DNA of 64,000 bases from Spirochaetota bacterium (GCA_017302015.1 JAFLEE010000001.1:1-64000); one strand, 5' to 3'; shown: positions 1 to 9,452, counted from the first letter of the stretch. Program-made: numbers and translations. Notes: generated by a model from the letters alone, not told the origin.

Positions 1-1006
1 CGAACCCGGTGGCGACCACGACGATCTGGACCTCATCGGCCATGGAGGGGTCCTCCAGGTCGCTGGAGATGATCTCGGCGTCGGGGTGGAGCTTGTCCTT
101 GATGCCCTGGCGGATCTCGGTGTTCTCCCAATTGCCGTAGTCGGGTCCGTGGGAGATGTGCACGAGGCAATTGCGGGCCCCGTCGATGGTGAAGATCTCG
201 CTGTCGCGGCGCTCCTGGAGCGGATTGCTGCTGACCTGGGCGAGCAGTTCGCTGACCTTGTTCTCGCCGGAGGCGCGGGCCATGGTGAGCAGCGCGTGCC
301 CCCGCCCCTCGCACATGATGCGGGTGACGTCGGAGAAGTCGGCGTTCATCTGGCCGGTGGTGGTGATGATGTGGCTGATGCCGCGCACGCCGTTCATGAG
401 CACCGAATCGGCGAGTTGGAACGCCTCGGAGAAGCGCACCTTGCGGTCGGCGACGCGGTGGATATTGTCGTTGGCGATGACGATGAGGCTGTCGACCACC
501 TCGCGCAGCGACGCGACGCCCTGGGCGGCGCGGTTGGCGACCTGGTTGCCCTCCCACGCGAAGGGGCGGGTGATCACGGCGACGCAGAGGGCGCCGAGTT
601 CTTTGGCGATGCGGGCGATGACGGGGGAGGCCCCGGTGCCGGTGCCCTTGCCCATGCCCGCGGTGATGAAGACCATATTGGCGCCCTCGAGGGCGGCGCG
701 GATGGCGTCGATATCCTCTTCGGCGGCCTGGCGCCCCTTCTCGGGGTTGGCCCCGGAACCCCGGCCGCGGGCGACCGTATGCCCGATGGGGATGCGCACC
801 GCCGCCTTGGACAGGTTGAGGCATTGCATGTCGGTGTTCACGGCGATGAACTCGACATCCGGGATCCCGGCCTCGATCATCCGATTGAGCGCGTTGCAAC
901 CGCCGCCGCCGACCCCGACGACCTTGATGATGGTCGGATTGCTGCGGATCGCCCGGGCGTCCTCCGCCGATTCGAATACGATTGGTTCTGTTTTCTCCTG
1001 TATCAT
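1..1006 (-). CDS. ftsZ: Cell division protein FtsZ (C-terminus beyond window edge)
   Basis: FtsZ is a tubulin-like GTPase that polymerises into the cytokinetic ring at midcell. About 335 codons are present; the gene runs off the left edge, so the C-terminal linker and FtsA/ZipA-binding tail are not visible. The N-terminal glycine loop GGGGCNALN lies near residue 35. The tubulin signature reads GMGKGTGTGASP near residues 118-129, with Lys120 where FtsZ normally has Gly. The Asn-Asp pair of the T7 loop region (GQMNADFSDV) is present. The start is the ATG at 1006 because AGGAGGG lies eight bases upstream. It is the last gene of the dcw operon seen here, 36 bases after ftsA. Identification is secure; the signature substitution is unusual. 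Confidence 0.96.
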   Translation of the reverse strand, partial: MIQEKTEPIVFESAEDARAIRSNPTIIKVVGVGGGGCNALNRMIEAGIPDVEFIAVNTDMQCLNLSKAAVRIPIGHTVARGRGSGANPEKGRQAAEEDIDAIRAALEGANMVFITAGMGKGTGTGASPVIARIAKELGALCVAVITRPFAWEGNQVANRAAQGVASLREVVDSLIVIANDNIHRVADRKVRFSEAFQLADSVLMNGVRGISHIITTTGQMNADFSDVTRIMCEGRGHALLTMARASGENKVSELLAQVSSNPLQERRDSEIFTIDGARNCLVHISHGPDYGNWENTEIRQGIKDKLHPDAEIISSDLEDPSMADEVQIVVVATGF

Positions 1007-1042
1007 GACGGGTCCCTCCTCCCGTGGATGAATTCTATCGTG

Positions 1043-2278
1043 TCAACTGAAGAAATCCGTCAAAAATCTCCGAAAGCCGCCTTTTTCCCCGTCTCCAGGG
1101 CCCCGTTTGTGCCCGGAAGCCTCTTCGCCCCCCTGGGAAAGGGCATAGCGGGCCAATCCGGTGACCGTGGCGTACTCGGGCCCCGCGACCTTGTCGGCGA
1201 GGCCGGCCAGACGGCGGGGCCGGCCGGAGCGCACCGGCATATTGAGCACCCGGCGGGCCAATTGGGCGGTGCCGTCGCATTGGCTCGCGCCGCCGGTGAG
1301 CACGACCCCGGCCCCGATCTTGTCGAGGTAGCCCGTCTTCTCCAGGGCCGTCTTCACCTGGGCGAAGATCTCCTCGAGTCGGGGCTCGATGATCTGGGCG
1401 AGCATGCGCTTGGGCACCTTGGCCGCCTCCTGGTCGCCCACGATGGGGACCTGGATCAGCTCGCTCTCCTCCACCCCCTCCGCCACCGCGGAGCCGAATT
1501 GCTTCTTGAGGAGTTCCGCCGACATCTTCGGGGTGCGCAGGCCGTAGGCGATATCGCTCGTGACGTTGCTGCCCCCCAGGGGGATCACGTGGGTCGACCA
1601 GATGCTATTGGCGATGTACATGAGGATATCGGTGGTGCCGCCGCCGATGTCGATGACCACCGCGCCGAGTTCCTTCTCGTCCTCGTTGAGGATCGCCTCG
1701 GCGCTGGCGATGGGCTGGAGCACGATATCGGCCACCTGGTAGCCCGCCAGGCTCACGGCGCGGCGGATATTGGCGGTGGTGGATTTCTGGCAGGTGACGA
1801 TGTGCACGTGCACCTCGAGGCGGCTGCCGAGCATGCCCTTGGGGTCGAGGATGCCGTCTTGGTCGTCGACGCGGAACTCCTGGGGCAGCACGTGGAGCAC
1901 TTCCCGCCCCGACTGGAGCGTGACGCCCTGGGCGGCGGCCACGACCCGCTCGATGTCGGCCATCGTGATCTCCTGCTCGCCGCCGCGCCCCGAGACCGCG
2001 ATGACGGCCTTCGAGTTGATCCCTTCGATGAGCCCGCCGGCGATGCCGGTATGCAGTTCGGTGACCTCCACCCCGGCCTGGAGTTCCGCGTCCTCCACCG
2101 CCTTGCGGATGGATTCCACGGTCTGGTCGATGTTCACGATCATGCCCTTCTGCACGCCGATGGAGTTCTTGATGCCGACCCCCATGACTTCCAGGGCGCC
2201 ATCGGCGTTCTGGCGGGCGATGAGGACGCACACCTTGGTGGTCCCGATATCCAGGCTGGCGACAAACGGTTGGTCCAC
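1043..2278 (-). CDS. ftsA: Cell division protein FtsA
   Basis: FtsA is an actin-like ATPase that anchors FtsZ filaments to the inner face of the membrane. The 411-aa product has the phosphate-1 motif SLDIGTTKVCVL at the N-terminus, the phosphate-2 motif VVIDIGGGTTDI in the middle and the adenosine-binding motif VVLTGGAS near the C-terminus, in the family order. It ends with a basic/aromatic segment (FRRFLTDFF) suited to be the amphipathic membrane-targeting helix. I chose the GTG at 2278 because GGAGG lies just upstream and this start gives the usual family length. An open frame continues upstream but overlaps ftsQ. It lies between ftsQ (14-base gap) and ftsZ, the standard dcw order. Confidence 0.95.
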   Translation of the reverse strand: MDQPFVASLDIGTTKVCVLIARQNADGALEVMGVGIKNSIGVQKGMIVNIDQTVESIRKAVEDAELQAGVEVTELHTGIAGGLIEGINSKAVIAVSGRGGEQEITMADIERVVAAAQGVTLQSGREVLHVLPQEFRVDDQDGILDPKGMLGSRLEVHVHIVTCQKSTTANIRRAVSLAGYQVADIVLQPIASAEAILNEDEKELGAVVIDIGGGTTDILMYIANSIWSTHVIPLGGSNVTSDIAYGLRTPKMSAELLKKQFGSAVAEGVEESELIQVPIVGDQEAAKVPKRMLAQIIEPRLEEIFAQVKTALEKTGYLDKIGAGVVLTGGASQCDGTAQLARRVLNMPVRSGRPRRLAGLADKVAGPEYATVTGLARYALSQGGEEASGHKRGPGDGEKGGFRRFLTDFFS

Positions 2279-2292
2279 GCGTTCCTCCACTC

Positions 2293-3012
2293 TCAAAGCA
2301 CGTATTTCACGGGGTCGGTCCGCAGGTCGATGCGGCGCGCCTTCAGGTCCTTCGCCTGGGCGTAGACGAGGGCGTAGCGGGCCCGGCGCAGCTGGGCCAG
2401 GTCGCATTTCACCCCGAGGCTCAAACGGACCTTCGGGGACCGGGGAAACAGATCGACCTCGTCGCCGAAGACCGCCTCCGAGAGCACCCGGGGGAAATCC
2501 CGCTCGCCTTCGGGCAGGGCTTCGAGGGCCGCGAGGAAAGAGAGCAGGCGGGCGTTGGTGACGGCCTCGTCGAGGGGCGATCCGGGAAGGCGCAAGAGCG
2601 GCTTGTCCCAATCGAGGATCTCGGCGCCCCGGCCCAGCACCGTGCCCTTGGGGTCGATTTCGGCGCTTTCCGCCCCGGCGACCACCACGGCCGATCCTTC
2701 CGATTCCTCGACCCGCAGGATGAGGGTTTCGGGGAAGCTCCGCTCCACGGAGCGGACCTTCAGGCGCGCCACGGTCTCCACCTGCCGCTTGATGCGGGAA
2801 GCGCTGAGGAAGACGAGGCTCTCGCCGGGCCGCAGGCCGCTTCGGCGCACGAGGTCGCCCACGGGGTACTTTTTGAGCCCGAAGACCTGGACCTGCCGGA
2901 CCGGGAAAAAGCCCGCGGAATCGGCCAGGCGCACGAGGTAGCGCCCCGCCACCCAGAGGGTGAACGCCACCGCCGCCACGGTAAAAACCAGGTAAAAATG
3001 CCGGAATTTCAT
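2293..3012 (-). CDS. ftsQ: Cell division protein FtsQ
   Basis: The 239-aa product has a short cytoplasmic start, one membrane segment (about residues 7-25) and a periplasmic region. That region begins with a POTRA-like stretch (VRQVQVFGLKKYP) and continues with a FtsQ/DivIB-type beta domain. FtsQ links early (FtsZ/FtsA) and late (FtsL/FtsB/FtsI/FtsW) divisome proteins. Sequence conservation in this family is low, so the call rests on topology, the POTRA-like start, length, and position between ddl and ftsA, which is the classical location. The ATG at 3012 is preceded by a G-rich but weak ribosome-binding site. Confidence 0.9.
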   Translation of the reverse strand: MKFRHFYLVFTVAAVAFTLWVAGRYLVRLADSAGFFPVRQVQVFGLKKYPVGDLVRRSGLRPGESLVFLSASRIKRQVETVARLKVRSVERSFPETLILRVEESEGSAVVVAGAESAEIDPKGTVLGRGAEILDWDKPLLRLPGSPLDEAVTNARLLSFLAALEALPEGERDFPRVLSEAVFGDEVDLFPRSPKVRLSLGVKCDLAQLRRARYALVYAQAKDLKARRIDLRTDPVKYVL

Positions 3013-3064
3013 CCCCAGTACGCCTTGTCCCTGAGCTTCGGCATTTTTCGATTTCCCGTGAGCC

Positions 3065-4096
3065 TTATTTTTTTTCCCCCGCCCCGTAGGCCGCGTTTTC
3101 CAGGTTGGCCGCCAGGAACTCGGCCAGGGGGATCCCGGCGGCGCGCAGCATGGCGGGGATATCGCTGGTGGCCGTCATCCCGGGCTGGGTATTGATCTCG
3201 AGCACGTAGGGGGTCTCGCCCTCGAGGATCATGTCGATCCGCACGCAATTGCGCAGGCCGAAGGCCGCGAAAATCACCTTCGCCATGCGCTCCACCCGGG
3301 CCTGGAGCCCCTTGGGCAGGGGCGCCGGGAGGATCATCTCGGTCATCCCCTTGGTGTATTTGGCCTCGAAATCGTAGAAGGCGTTCTTGGGCCGCAGCTC
3401 CAGGATCGGCAAGAGCCGCACCTCGCCCCGATCCCGGTACACGCCCACCGTGATCTCGCGGCCGGTTAGGTACTTCTCTAGGAACATGCCGCCCAAGGCT
3501 CCTTCCCGGGCGAGGCGGTCGAGTTCCTCCTTGAGCGCCGTCTTGTCGCGCAGCACCTTCACCCCCACCGAGGACCCCTCGGCGACGGGCTTCACGACCA
3601 AGGGCGCGTGGAAGCCCAACAGGTCCAGGTGCTCGCTGGCGCGGGCGGCGTCGCCCCCCTGGGCCAGCCAGGGCGCGAAGGCGAAATGGGGCGAGGTCTT
3701 GATGTGGTGGGCGTCGAAGAGCTCCTTCGTGCGCACCTTGTGCATGCAGATCGCCGAAGCCAGGAGGTCCTCCCCCGTGTAGGGGATCTTCAGGAACTCG
3801 AGGATGGCCTGGAGTTGCCCGTCCTCCCCGAAGGTGCCGTGGAGGAGGTTGAAGGCGAGGGTGACCCCCTTCTCGCGCAGCGTCTCGAGTAGCCGGGCGT
3901 CCACATCCACCCCCACCGCCGGCAGGCCGAGGGCCAGGAGTTCGTCGAGCACGTTCTGCCCGCTGCGCAGGCTCACCTCGCGTTCGCTGCTGAAGCCGCC
4001 CATGAGCACGCCGATCACCCCGGTGCGGAAGGGATCGAGGCGCCGCAGCACTTCGGGGCCGGGCGCCGGCGCGGCGGGAGATGGCGAGTCGTTCAT
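3065..4096 (-). CDS. ddl: D-alanine--D-alanine ligase
   Basis: Ddl makes D-alanyl-D-alanine for peptidoglycan precursors, using ATP in the cytoplasm. The 343-aa protein has the N-terminal family motif VLMGGFSSEREVSLRSG (near residues 35-51), an ATP-grasp core with PLVVKPVAEGSSVGV, and the C-terminal metal/product motif LEINTQPGMTATSDIP. Typical bacterial Ddl is 300-370 aa, so it is full length. It has an extra Pro/Ala-rich N-terminal extension of about 25 residues. AAGGAG lies upstream of the ATG at 4096. It sits between murC and ftsQ, where murB-ddl is usual; murB is absent here. Confidence 0.96.
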   Translation of the reverse strand: MNDSPSPAAPAPGPEVLRRLDPFRTGVIGVLMGGFSSEREVSLRSGQNVLDELLALGLPAVGVDVDARLLETLREKGVTLAFNLLHGTFGEDGQLQAILEFLKIPYTGEDLLASAICMHKVRTKELFDAHHIKTSPHFAFAPWLAQGGDAARASEHLDLLGFHAPLVVKPVAEGSSVGVKVLRDKTALKEELDRLAREGALGGMFLEKYLTGREITVGVYRDRGEVRLLPILELRPKNAFYDFEAKYTKGMTEMILPAPLPKGLQARVERMAKVIFAAFGLRNCVRIDMILEGETPYVLEINTQPGMTATSDIPAMLRAAGIPLAEFLAANLENAAYGAGEKK

Positions 4097-4127
4097 GGGA
4101 GGGCTCCTTCGGGTCGGTCGCGGGGGA

Positions 4128-5510
4128 TCACGGGGCCTCGAGGCCGCAGAGGCCGTAGCCGATGCGGTAGACGTCGCCGGCGCCGATGGTGAGGATCACG
4201 CCTTCCCCTTCGCCGTGGTCCGCGGCGAGGCGGGCCGCGAGGGCGCCGCGGTCCTTCACCCACTGGGCCGCGGGATGGGCGCCGAGGCGCTCGAAGATGA
4301 GGCCGCTCGTGACGTCGGGGATGGCCGCCTCGCCCGCCGCGTAGATGTCGAGGAGGTACACCCGGTCCGCGAGGGCGAGCACTTCGGCGAACTCGCGGTA
4401 GAGGGCGAGCGTGCGCGAATAGCGGTGCGGCTGGAAGACTACCGAAAGTTTCCGGGTCGTGAGGCGCACCGCCTCGATGGTGGCGCGCAGTTCGGTGGGG
4501 TGGTGCCCGTAATCGTCGATGACGCGCCAATGGCCGAGGCTCCCCACCGTCGTCATGCGCCGGGCGACGCCGCCGAAGCCCCCCAGGCCCCGCTGGATCT
4601 TCTCCACGGGCACCTCGAGTTCGAGCCCCACGGCGATGGCGGCCAGGGCGTTGAGCACGTTATGGCGGCCGGGCACCCGGAGTTGGAAGCGGCCGAGCGA
4701 CTCGCCGGCCAAGGAGACGTCGAAGCCCATCGCCCCGTCTTCGTAGCGCATCTGCGAGGCCCGAAGCGCCGCGCGCTCGGAGAACCCGTAGGTGAGTTTG
4801 GGTTTTTCCACCTCGCCCAGGAGGCCGGCGAGGCGGGGATCGTCGGCGCAGAGGATCGCCTTGCCGTAGAACGGCGTCTTGTTGATGAACTGCAGGAAGG
4901 AGAGTTGGAGGTTCTCCTCGGTCTTGTAGTGGTCCATGTGGTCGAGGTCGACGTTGGTGACGACCGTGATCACCGGGGCGAGCTTCAGGAAGGAGCCGTC
5001 GCTCTCGTCGCTCTCGCACACGAGGAATTGGCTCTGCCCCAATTCCGCGTTGGAGTTGATGGCCATCCATTTCCCGCCCACGACGGTGGTGGGGGAAAGG
5101 CCGCCCTCGATGAGGACCGCGCTGACCATGGCCGTGGTGGTCGTCTTCCCGTGGGTGCCGGCGACGGCGATGCCGTACTTGAGGCGCATGAGTTCCGCCA
5201 GCATCTCGCCGCGCTGGATGACGGGGATGCCGCGCTCGACGGCGGCGCGGAGTTCGGGGTTCCCGGGCGAGACGGCGCTGGAGGTCACGACGACCTGGGC
5301 CTCGCCCAGGTTCTCGCCCCGGTGCCCGAGGTGGACGACGAGGCCGAGGGCGCGCAGGTCGCGCACCATCTCGGATTCGCGCAGGTCGCTCCCGGCGACG
5401 TGGTAGCCGAGGGTGTGGCAGATGCGGGCGATGCCGGACATGCCGATCCCCCCGATGCCGATGAAATGGAGGTGGCGGACCTTGAGGAACGGGCTTTCGC
5501 GTAGGGGCAT
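4128..5510 (-). CDS. murC: UDP-N-acetylmuramate--L-alanine ligase
   Basis: MurC adds L-alanine to UDP-MurNAc, the first amino acid of the peptidoglycan stem. The 460-aa product has the Rossmann start HFIGIGGIGMSGIARI, the Mur-ligase ATP loop VAGTHGKTTTTAMV (near residue 115), the central FLVCESDESDGSF segment, and the C-terminal HRYSRT motif near the middle/C-terminal domain boundary. It starts three bases after the ftsW stop, so the two are probably translationally coupled. Length and motifs match MurC rather than MurD/E/F. Confidence 0.96.
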   Translation of the reverse strand: MPLRESPFLKVRHLHFIGIGGIGMSGIARICHTLGYHVAGSDLRESEMVRDLRALGLVVHLGHRGENLGEAQVVVTSSAVSPGNPELRAAVERGIPVIQRGEMLAELMRLKYGIAVAGTHGKTTTTAMVSAVLIEGGLSPTTVVGGKWMAINSNAELGQSQFLVCESDESDGSFLKLAPVITVVTNVDLDHMDHYKTEENLQLSFLQFINKTPFYGKAILCADDPRLAGLLGEVEKPKLTYGFSERAALRASQMRYEDGAMGFDVSLAGESLGRFQLRVPGRHNVLNALAAIAVGLELEVPVEKIQRGLGGFGGVARRMTTVGSLGHWRVIDDYGHHPTELRATIEAVRLTTRKLSVVFQPHRYSRTLALYREFAEVLALADRVYLLDIYAAGEAAIPDVTSGLIFERLGAHPAAQWVKDRGALAARLAADHGEGEGVILTIGAGDVYRIGYGLCGLEAP

Positions 5511-5513
5511 GGG

Positions 5514-6686
5514 TTATCCGGGATGGGAAGAGTCGGGTCGATGGAAGGAAGGGGCGCCGGGGCGGGGTTCTTCCCCGGCGTAGGCCGGTCGGGAGAGGCA
5601 GGCGAGCACCCCGGCGAGGAAGAGTTTCGTGATGAGGTCGGACCTACCGTAGCTGATGAAGGGAAGCGGCAGGCCCGAGGTCGGCATGAGCCCCAGGGTC
5701 ACCGAGATATGGAGGACCGCCTGGATCGAGATGTAGGCCGTGGCCCCCGCCGCCAGGAGCAGCAGGCGCGCGTCGCTCTGTCGCAGGGCGACGCGCAGCC
5801 CCCGCCAGGTGAAGAGGATGAAGAGGGCCATGATGAAGAGCCCCCCGGCCAGGCCGAGTTCCTCGCCGATGACCGAGAAGACGAAATCGGTATGGGCCTC
5901 GGGGAGCCGGCCGATCTTCTGGACCGAACTACCCGGCCCGGCGCCGAAGAGCCCCCCGTTCCGGAAGGCCGTGAAACTTTGCAGCAAGTGGTAGCCCTTG
6001 CCCCACGGGTCGAGCCACGGGTTGAAGAACAGGAGGCGCGAGGCGATGTAGGGCTTCGCCTGCATGAGGATCACCACCCCCATGAGCCCCCCCATGCCCA
6101 CGGTGATGAGGAAATGCATGGGCGTCCCGGCGAGGTAGAAGAGGAAGAAGGCCACCGAGAGGGTGAGCAGGGCGGAAGAGAGGTCGGGCTCGATGGCGAT
6201 GAGGGCCACGACGCCGAGTGTCAGCGCCATAGGACGGAGGAACCCCCGGGTGAAATCGCGGAGTTGGTCCCCCAGGCGGGGAAGGCTGCCCGCCAGGTAG
6301 ATCAAGAGGAGGAGTTTGGCCACTTCGCTGACCTGGATCTGGAAGACGCGCAGGTCGATCCACCGGCGGGAGCCCGAGACCACGCGACCGAGCCCCGGGA
6401 TATAGACGAGGACGAGCACCACGTAGGCAGCGATGAGGATCCACCGAAGGGCCCGCTCGCCGTTCGGGTGCTCGAGGACCTTGCGGAAATTGAGGCGGAA
6501 CCCGGCCACGAAGGCGAGGAGGCCCAGGAACAGGGCGAAGAGTTGGCGCTTCAGGTAGAAGAAGGCGTCCCCGGCGTTCTTCTCCCCCGCGTGGTAGGAC
6601 GAGGAGAAGACGAAGGCGATGCCGGCGAGGAGGAGGACCCCCACCGTGAGCACCAGCACCGGGTCGAAGGCCTTGCGGTTCTCCAT
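5514..6686 (-). CDS. ftsW: SEDS-family peptidoglycan polymerase FtsW
   Basis: FtsW polymerises lipid II glycan strands in the divisome. The 390-aa product is highly hydrophobic with about ten membrane segments. It contains the SEDS landmarks GSRRWIDLRVFQIQVSE, IEPDLSSALL and, near the end, GLMPTSGLPLPFISYG. The start at 6686 overlaps the murD stop (TGATG); a much longer open frame upstream is only a shadow of murD. RodA is the alternative paralogue, but the dcw position favours FtsW. A cytoplasmic tail of about 25 Pro/Gly-rich residues follows the last helix. The neighbour murG is missing between ftsW and murC. Confidence 0.95.
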   Translation of the reverse strand: MENRKAFDPVLVLTVGVLLLAGIAFVFSSSYHAGEKNAGDAFFYLKRQLFALFLGLLAFVAGFRLNFRKVLEHPNGERALRWILIAAYVVLVLVYIPGLGRVVSGSRRWIDLRVFQIQVSEVAKLLLLIYLAGSLPRLGDQLRDFTRGFLRPMALTLGVVALIAIEPDLSSALLTLSVAFFLFYLAGTPMHFLITVGMGGLMGVVILMQAKPYIASRLLFFNPWLDPWGKGYHLLQSFTAFRNGGLFGAGPGSSVQKIGRLPEAHTDFVFSVIGEELGLAGGLFIMALFILFTWRGLRVALRQSDARLLLLAAGATAYISIQAVLHISVTLGLMPTSGLPLPFISYGRSDLITKLFLAGVLACLSRPAYAGEEPRPGAPSFHRPDSSHPG

Positions 6687-8086
6687 CAGGCGATTTCCCC
6701 GCGGTCGAGGCGGCCGATCTCGTCGCAGAACACGCGCCCGCGCTCGGCGTAATCGGCGTGCTGGTCCCAGGACGTGCACCCCGGCGAGAGCAGGAGCACC
6801 TCGCCCTCGCGCACACGGCCCCAGGCCGCGCGCACCGCTTCGCGGAAATCGCCGATGACCGGCCGATCCGCCACCGCGAGCATCCCCGCGATGCGCGGGC
6901 CCTCCTCGCCGTAGCAGACGACGCTGCGCAGGTTCGCGTGGCGGCCCAATTCCCGGTAATCGAGGCCCTTTCCCCGGCCCCCGGCGATGAGGACCACCGG
7001 GACGGAGAAACTTTCCAAGGCGCGGTGCACCGCCTGGAGCGTGGTGGCCTTGCTGTCGTTGAAGACCTGGATGGGGCGCGCCACGGCCACGGGCGCGAGG
7101 CGATGGGGGAGCCCCGGGAACGACTGGACGCGCGCCGCGATCTCGGCGGGGGCCATCCCCGCGCCCTCGGCGAGGGCCATCACCGCCAGGATATTCTCGA
7201 TATTGTGGACGCCCTTGAGCAGGCACGCGCCGTAGGGGAAGCGGAAACCGCCGGGGAAGGCGAACGCGCCGCCCTCGAACCGGTAGTCCGCGGGGCGCTC
7301 GCGGCTGAAGGTGCGCCGCTGGACCCCCCCGGGGGCGAAGCCGGCCGTCCAAGCATTATCCATATTTTGGGCATAAATACAGGACGGCTTGGCGTGGCGC
7401 AGCAGGTTCCGCTTCGCGTCGCCGTAGGCCTCCATGCCGGCGTAGCGGTCGAGGTGGTCGGGGGCGAGGTTGGTGATGACGGCCAGGTCGGGGGCCAGCT
7501 GCTTCGGATCCTCGAGCATGTAGCTCGAGAGTTCCAGGACGGCGAAGCGGCAGGCGCGCAGCCGCTCATAGGCCTCGAAGACGGGCAGGCCGTTATTGCC
7601 GCAGGCGACGGCGGGGCCGACCGCCGAGAGCACGTGGGCGAGGAGCTCGGTGGTCGTCGTCTTCCCGTCGGTGCCCGTCACCCCCGCGAGCACCTTGTCG
7701 GCGATGAACGGGGCGATGAAGTCGACGTCGTTGTAGACGGGGACGCCGCGCGCCACCGCCGCCGCGACCAGGGGGATGTTCCGCGGCACCCCGGGGGAGA
7801 GCAGCAAGAAATCGACCCCCGCCAGCTGCTCCGGCGATTGGGGCCCGAAGAAGCAGGGGATGGAAGGATCGGGCAGCTTGGCGCGCAGCGATTCGAGCGA
7901 GGAAGCATCCTTATGGTCGCTCACGCGGGCCTGGATGCCGTGGGCGTGGAAACGCACGGCGGCGGAGAAGCCCGTGCGCGCGGTGAAACCGACGATGAGG
8001 GCGGTTTTTCCCCGGAGGCGGCGCCAGAGCGCCCCGGGTTCTTCGGCCATCCCGCGGCCGGGCGGGGCGAAAAGCGGCGCGCTCAT
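6686..8086 (-). CDS. murD: UDP-N-acetylmuramoylalanine--D-glutamate ligase
   Basis: MurD adds D-glutamate to UDP-MurNAc-L-Ala. The 466-aa product has a MurD-type N-terminal nucleotide-sugar domain ([17 protein letters not shown]), the ATP loop [15 protein letters not shown] near residue 145, the ELSSYMLED segment typical of MurD, and [11 protein letters not shown] and [12 protein letters not shown] in the later domains. It is the first recognisable gene of this dcw cluster. The ATG at 8086 overlaps the TGA of a possible 16-codon leader ORF. A second ATG 12 codons in is possible. The N-terminal loop differs from the common G-x-G-x-SG form but the rest is standard. Confidence 0.95.
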   Translation of the reverse strand: MSAPLFAPPGRGMAEEPGALWRRLRGKTALIVGFTARTGFSAAVRFHAHGIQARVSDHKDASSLESLRAKLPDPSIPCFFGPQSPEQLAGVDFLLLSPGVPRNIPLVAAAVARGVPVYNDVDFIAPFIADKVLAGVTGTDGKTTTTELLAHVLSAVGPAVACGNNGLPVFEAYERLRACRFAVLELSSYMLEDPKQLAPDLAVITNLAPDHLDRYAGMEAYGDAKRNLLRHAKPSCIYAQNMDNAWTAGFAPGGVQRRTFSRERPADYRFEGGAFAFPGGFRFPYGACLLKGVHNIENILAVMALAEGAGMAPAEIAARVQSFPGLPHRLAPVAVARPIQVFNDSKATTLQAVHRALESFSVPVVLIAGGRGKGLDYRELGRHANLRSVVCYGEEGPRIAGMLAVADRPVIGDFREAVRAAWGRVREGEVLLLSPGCTSWDQHADYAERGRVFCDEIGRLDRGEIA

Positions 8087-8133
8087 GCCATCGGCCCTGG
8101 ATTTTTATTCGAATTTCCGGGCACCGGCGCCAT
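8083..8133 (-). CDS. Possible 16-aa leader peptide before murD
   Basis: A tiny ORF ([16 protein letters not shown]) starts five bases after a perfect TATAAT on the minus strand (8139-8144). Its TGA overlaps the murD ATG as ATGA. The layout fits a leaderless mini-ORF that delivers ribosomes to murD by termination-reinitiation. There is no homology support and the ORF is too short for codon statistics, so it may be chance. The murD start itself has no good Shine-Dalgarno, which is the main reason to take it seriously. Confidence 0.35.
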   Translation of the reverse strand: MAPVPGNSNKNPGPMA

Positions 8134-8138
8134 TGCGG

Positions 8139-8144
8139 ATTATA
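8139..8144 (-). promoter_or_regulatory. -10 element for the dcw operon
   Basis: TATAAT on the minus strand in the 124-bp gap between murD and trpB. The hexamer ends five bases before the ATG of the possible leader ORF and 52 bases before murD. No convincing -35 is seen 17 bp upstream. Confidence 0.5.
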
Positions 8145-8210
8145 GAATGCGGGAATTCCGCCGGGAAGCGATGGCCGCGTTGCAACCGACCTTTGACGGT
8201 AAAATCATCC

Positions 8211-9452
8211 ATGTCCCTCGATGAATCCCACTTGAAAAACCGCCATTTCGGCGCCTATGGCGGACGCTACGTCCCCGAGATGCTCATCCCCGCCCTCGAT
8301 GAACTCGAGCGGGTCTATGAAGATGCCCGTCGTGACCCCGCCTTCTGGGCCGAACTGAAGGACCTCCAGGAGAACTTCACCGGCCGGCCCACGCCCCTGT
8401 ACTTCGCCGAGAACCTCACCCGCGAACTCGGCGGGGCGAAGATCTACCTGAAGATGGAGGGGCTGCTGCACACCGGGGCCCACAAGATCAATAATTGCCT
8501 CGGCCAAATCCTCCTGACCAAGCGCATGGGCAAGAAGCGCATCGTCGCCGAAACGGGGGCCGGCCAGCACGGGCTCGCCTCCGCCACGGTGGCCGCGCGG
8601 TTCGGCATGGCCTGCACGGTCTTCATGGGCGAGGTCGACGTCCGCCGCCAGTACCCCAACGTCTTCGCCATGCGCAGCCTGGGCGCCGAAGTCGTGGAGG
8701 TCAAGGAGGGGACGAAGACCCTCAAAGACGCGGTCAACGCCGCCCTCAAGTTCTGGATCGAAAACCTGGGGAGCACCCATTACCTCCTCGGCTCCGCGCT
8801 GGGGCCCTTCCCCTTCCCCCTGATCGTGCGCGATTTCCAGTCGATCATCGGCCGCGAGACGCGCGAACAGATCCTGGGGCGCGAGGGGCGGCTGCCCGAC
8901 GTCATGGTGGCCTGCGTGGGCGGCGGCAGCAATAGCATGGGCTTCTTCCATGCGCTCCTGGGGGAAAAATCCATCCGCATGGTCGGGGTCGAAGCGGGGG
9001 GCCGGGGCGACGGCCCCGGCGAACACGCCGCCCGGTTCACGGGCAAGCCCTCCGTCGGCATCGTGCAGGGCTATAAATCCTTCTTCCTCCAAGATGACGA
9101 GGGCCAACTCCTGCCCACCCATTCCATCAGCGCCGGGCTGGATTACGCGGGCGTCGGTCCCGAAGTCGCGCACCTGCAGGAGAGCGGGCGCATCGAGTTC
9201 CACCGGGCCAGCGATGATGAAACCCTGGGCGCCTGGAAGCGCCTGGCCCGCAGCGAGGGCATCTTCCCCGCCATGGAATCCTCCCACGCCGTGGCGTTCG
9301 CCCTGCGCGAAGCCCCCCGCCTGGGCCGCGACAAGATCCTCATCGTGAACTTGAGCGGACGCGGCGATAAAGACCTCTTCATCACCGCCCGGGCCACCGA
9401 CCGCGAGCGATGGCTCGCCTTCCTCAAGAGCGAAGTCGAGGATCCCCGATGA
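8211..9452 (+). CDS. trpB: Tryptophan synthase beta chain
   Basis: TrpB condenses indole with L-serine to tryptophan using PLP. The 413-aa protein has the N-terminal [16 protein letters not shown], the PLP lysine in HTGAHKINN (near residue 90), the catalytic Glu region ETGAGQHG, the PLP phosphate loop [10 protein letters not shown] and a C-terminal LSGRGDKD. This is the TrpB1 type that pairs with TrpA. The ATG at 8211 is preceded by TAAAAT ending five bases upstream and no Shine-Dalgarno, suggesting a leaderless transcript. It overlaps trpA by four bases (ATGA). Upstream trp genes are not in this window. Confidence 0.97.
   Translation: MSLDESHLKNRHFGAYGGRYVPEMLIPALDELERVYEDARRDPAFWAELKDLQENFTGRPTPLYFAENLTRELGGAKIYLKMEGLLHTGAHKINNCLGQILLTKRMGKKRIVAETGAGQHGLASATVAARFGMACTVFMGEVDVRRQYPNVFAMRSLGAEVVEVKEGTKTLKDAVNAALKFWIENLGSTHYLLGSALGPFPFPLIVRDFQSIIGRETREQILGREGRLPDVMVACVGGGSNSMGFFHALLGEKSIRMVGVEAGGRGDGPGEHAARFTGKPSVGIVQGYKSFFLQDDEGQLLPTHSISAGLDYAGVGPEVAHLQESGRIEFHRASDDETLGAWKRLARSEGIFPAMESSHAVAFALREAPRLGRDKILIVNLSGRGDKDLFITARATDRERWLAFLKSEVEDPR

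Noticed and set aside
33-899. Arg/His/Pro-rich minus-strand frame at the left edge
   Set aside because: It is an out-of-frame shadow of ftsZ, whose proper frame shows all FtsZ motifs.
86-2365. Long open frame on the plus strand opposite ftsZ-ftsA-ftsQ
   Set aside because: It is antisense to conserved genes, has low-complexity composition and no known motif; such frames are expected in GC-rich DNA.
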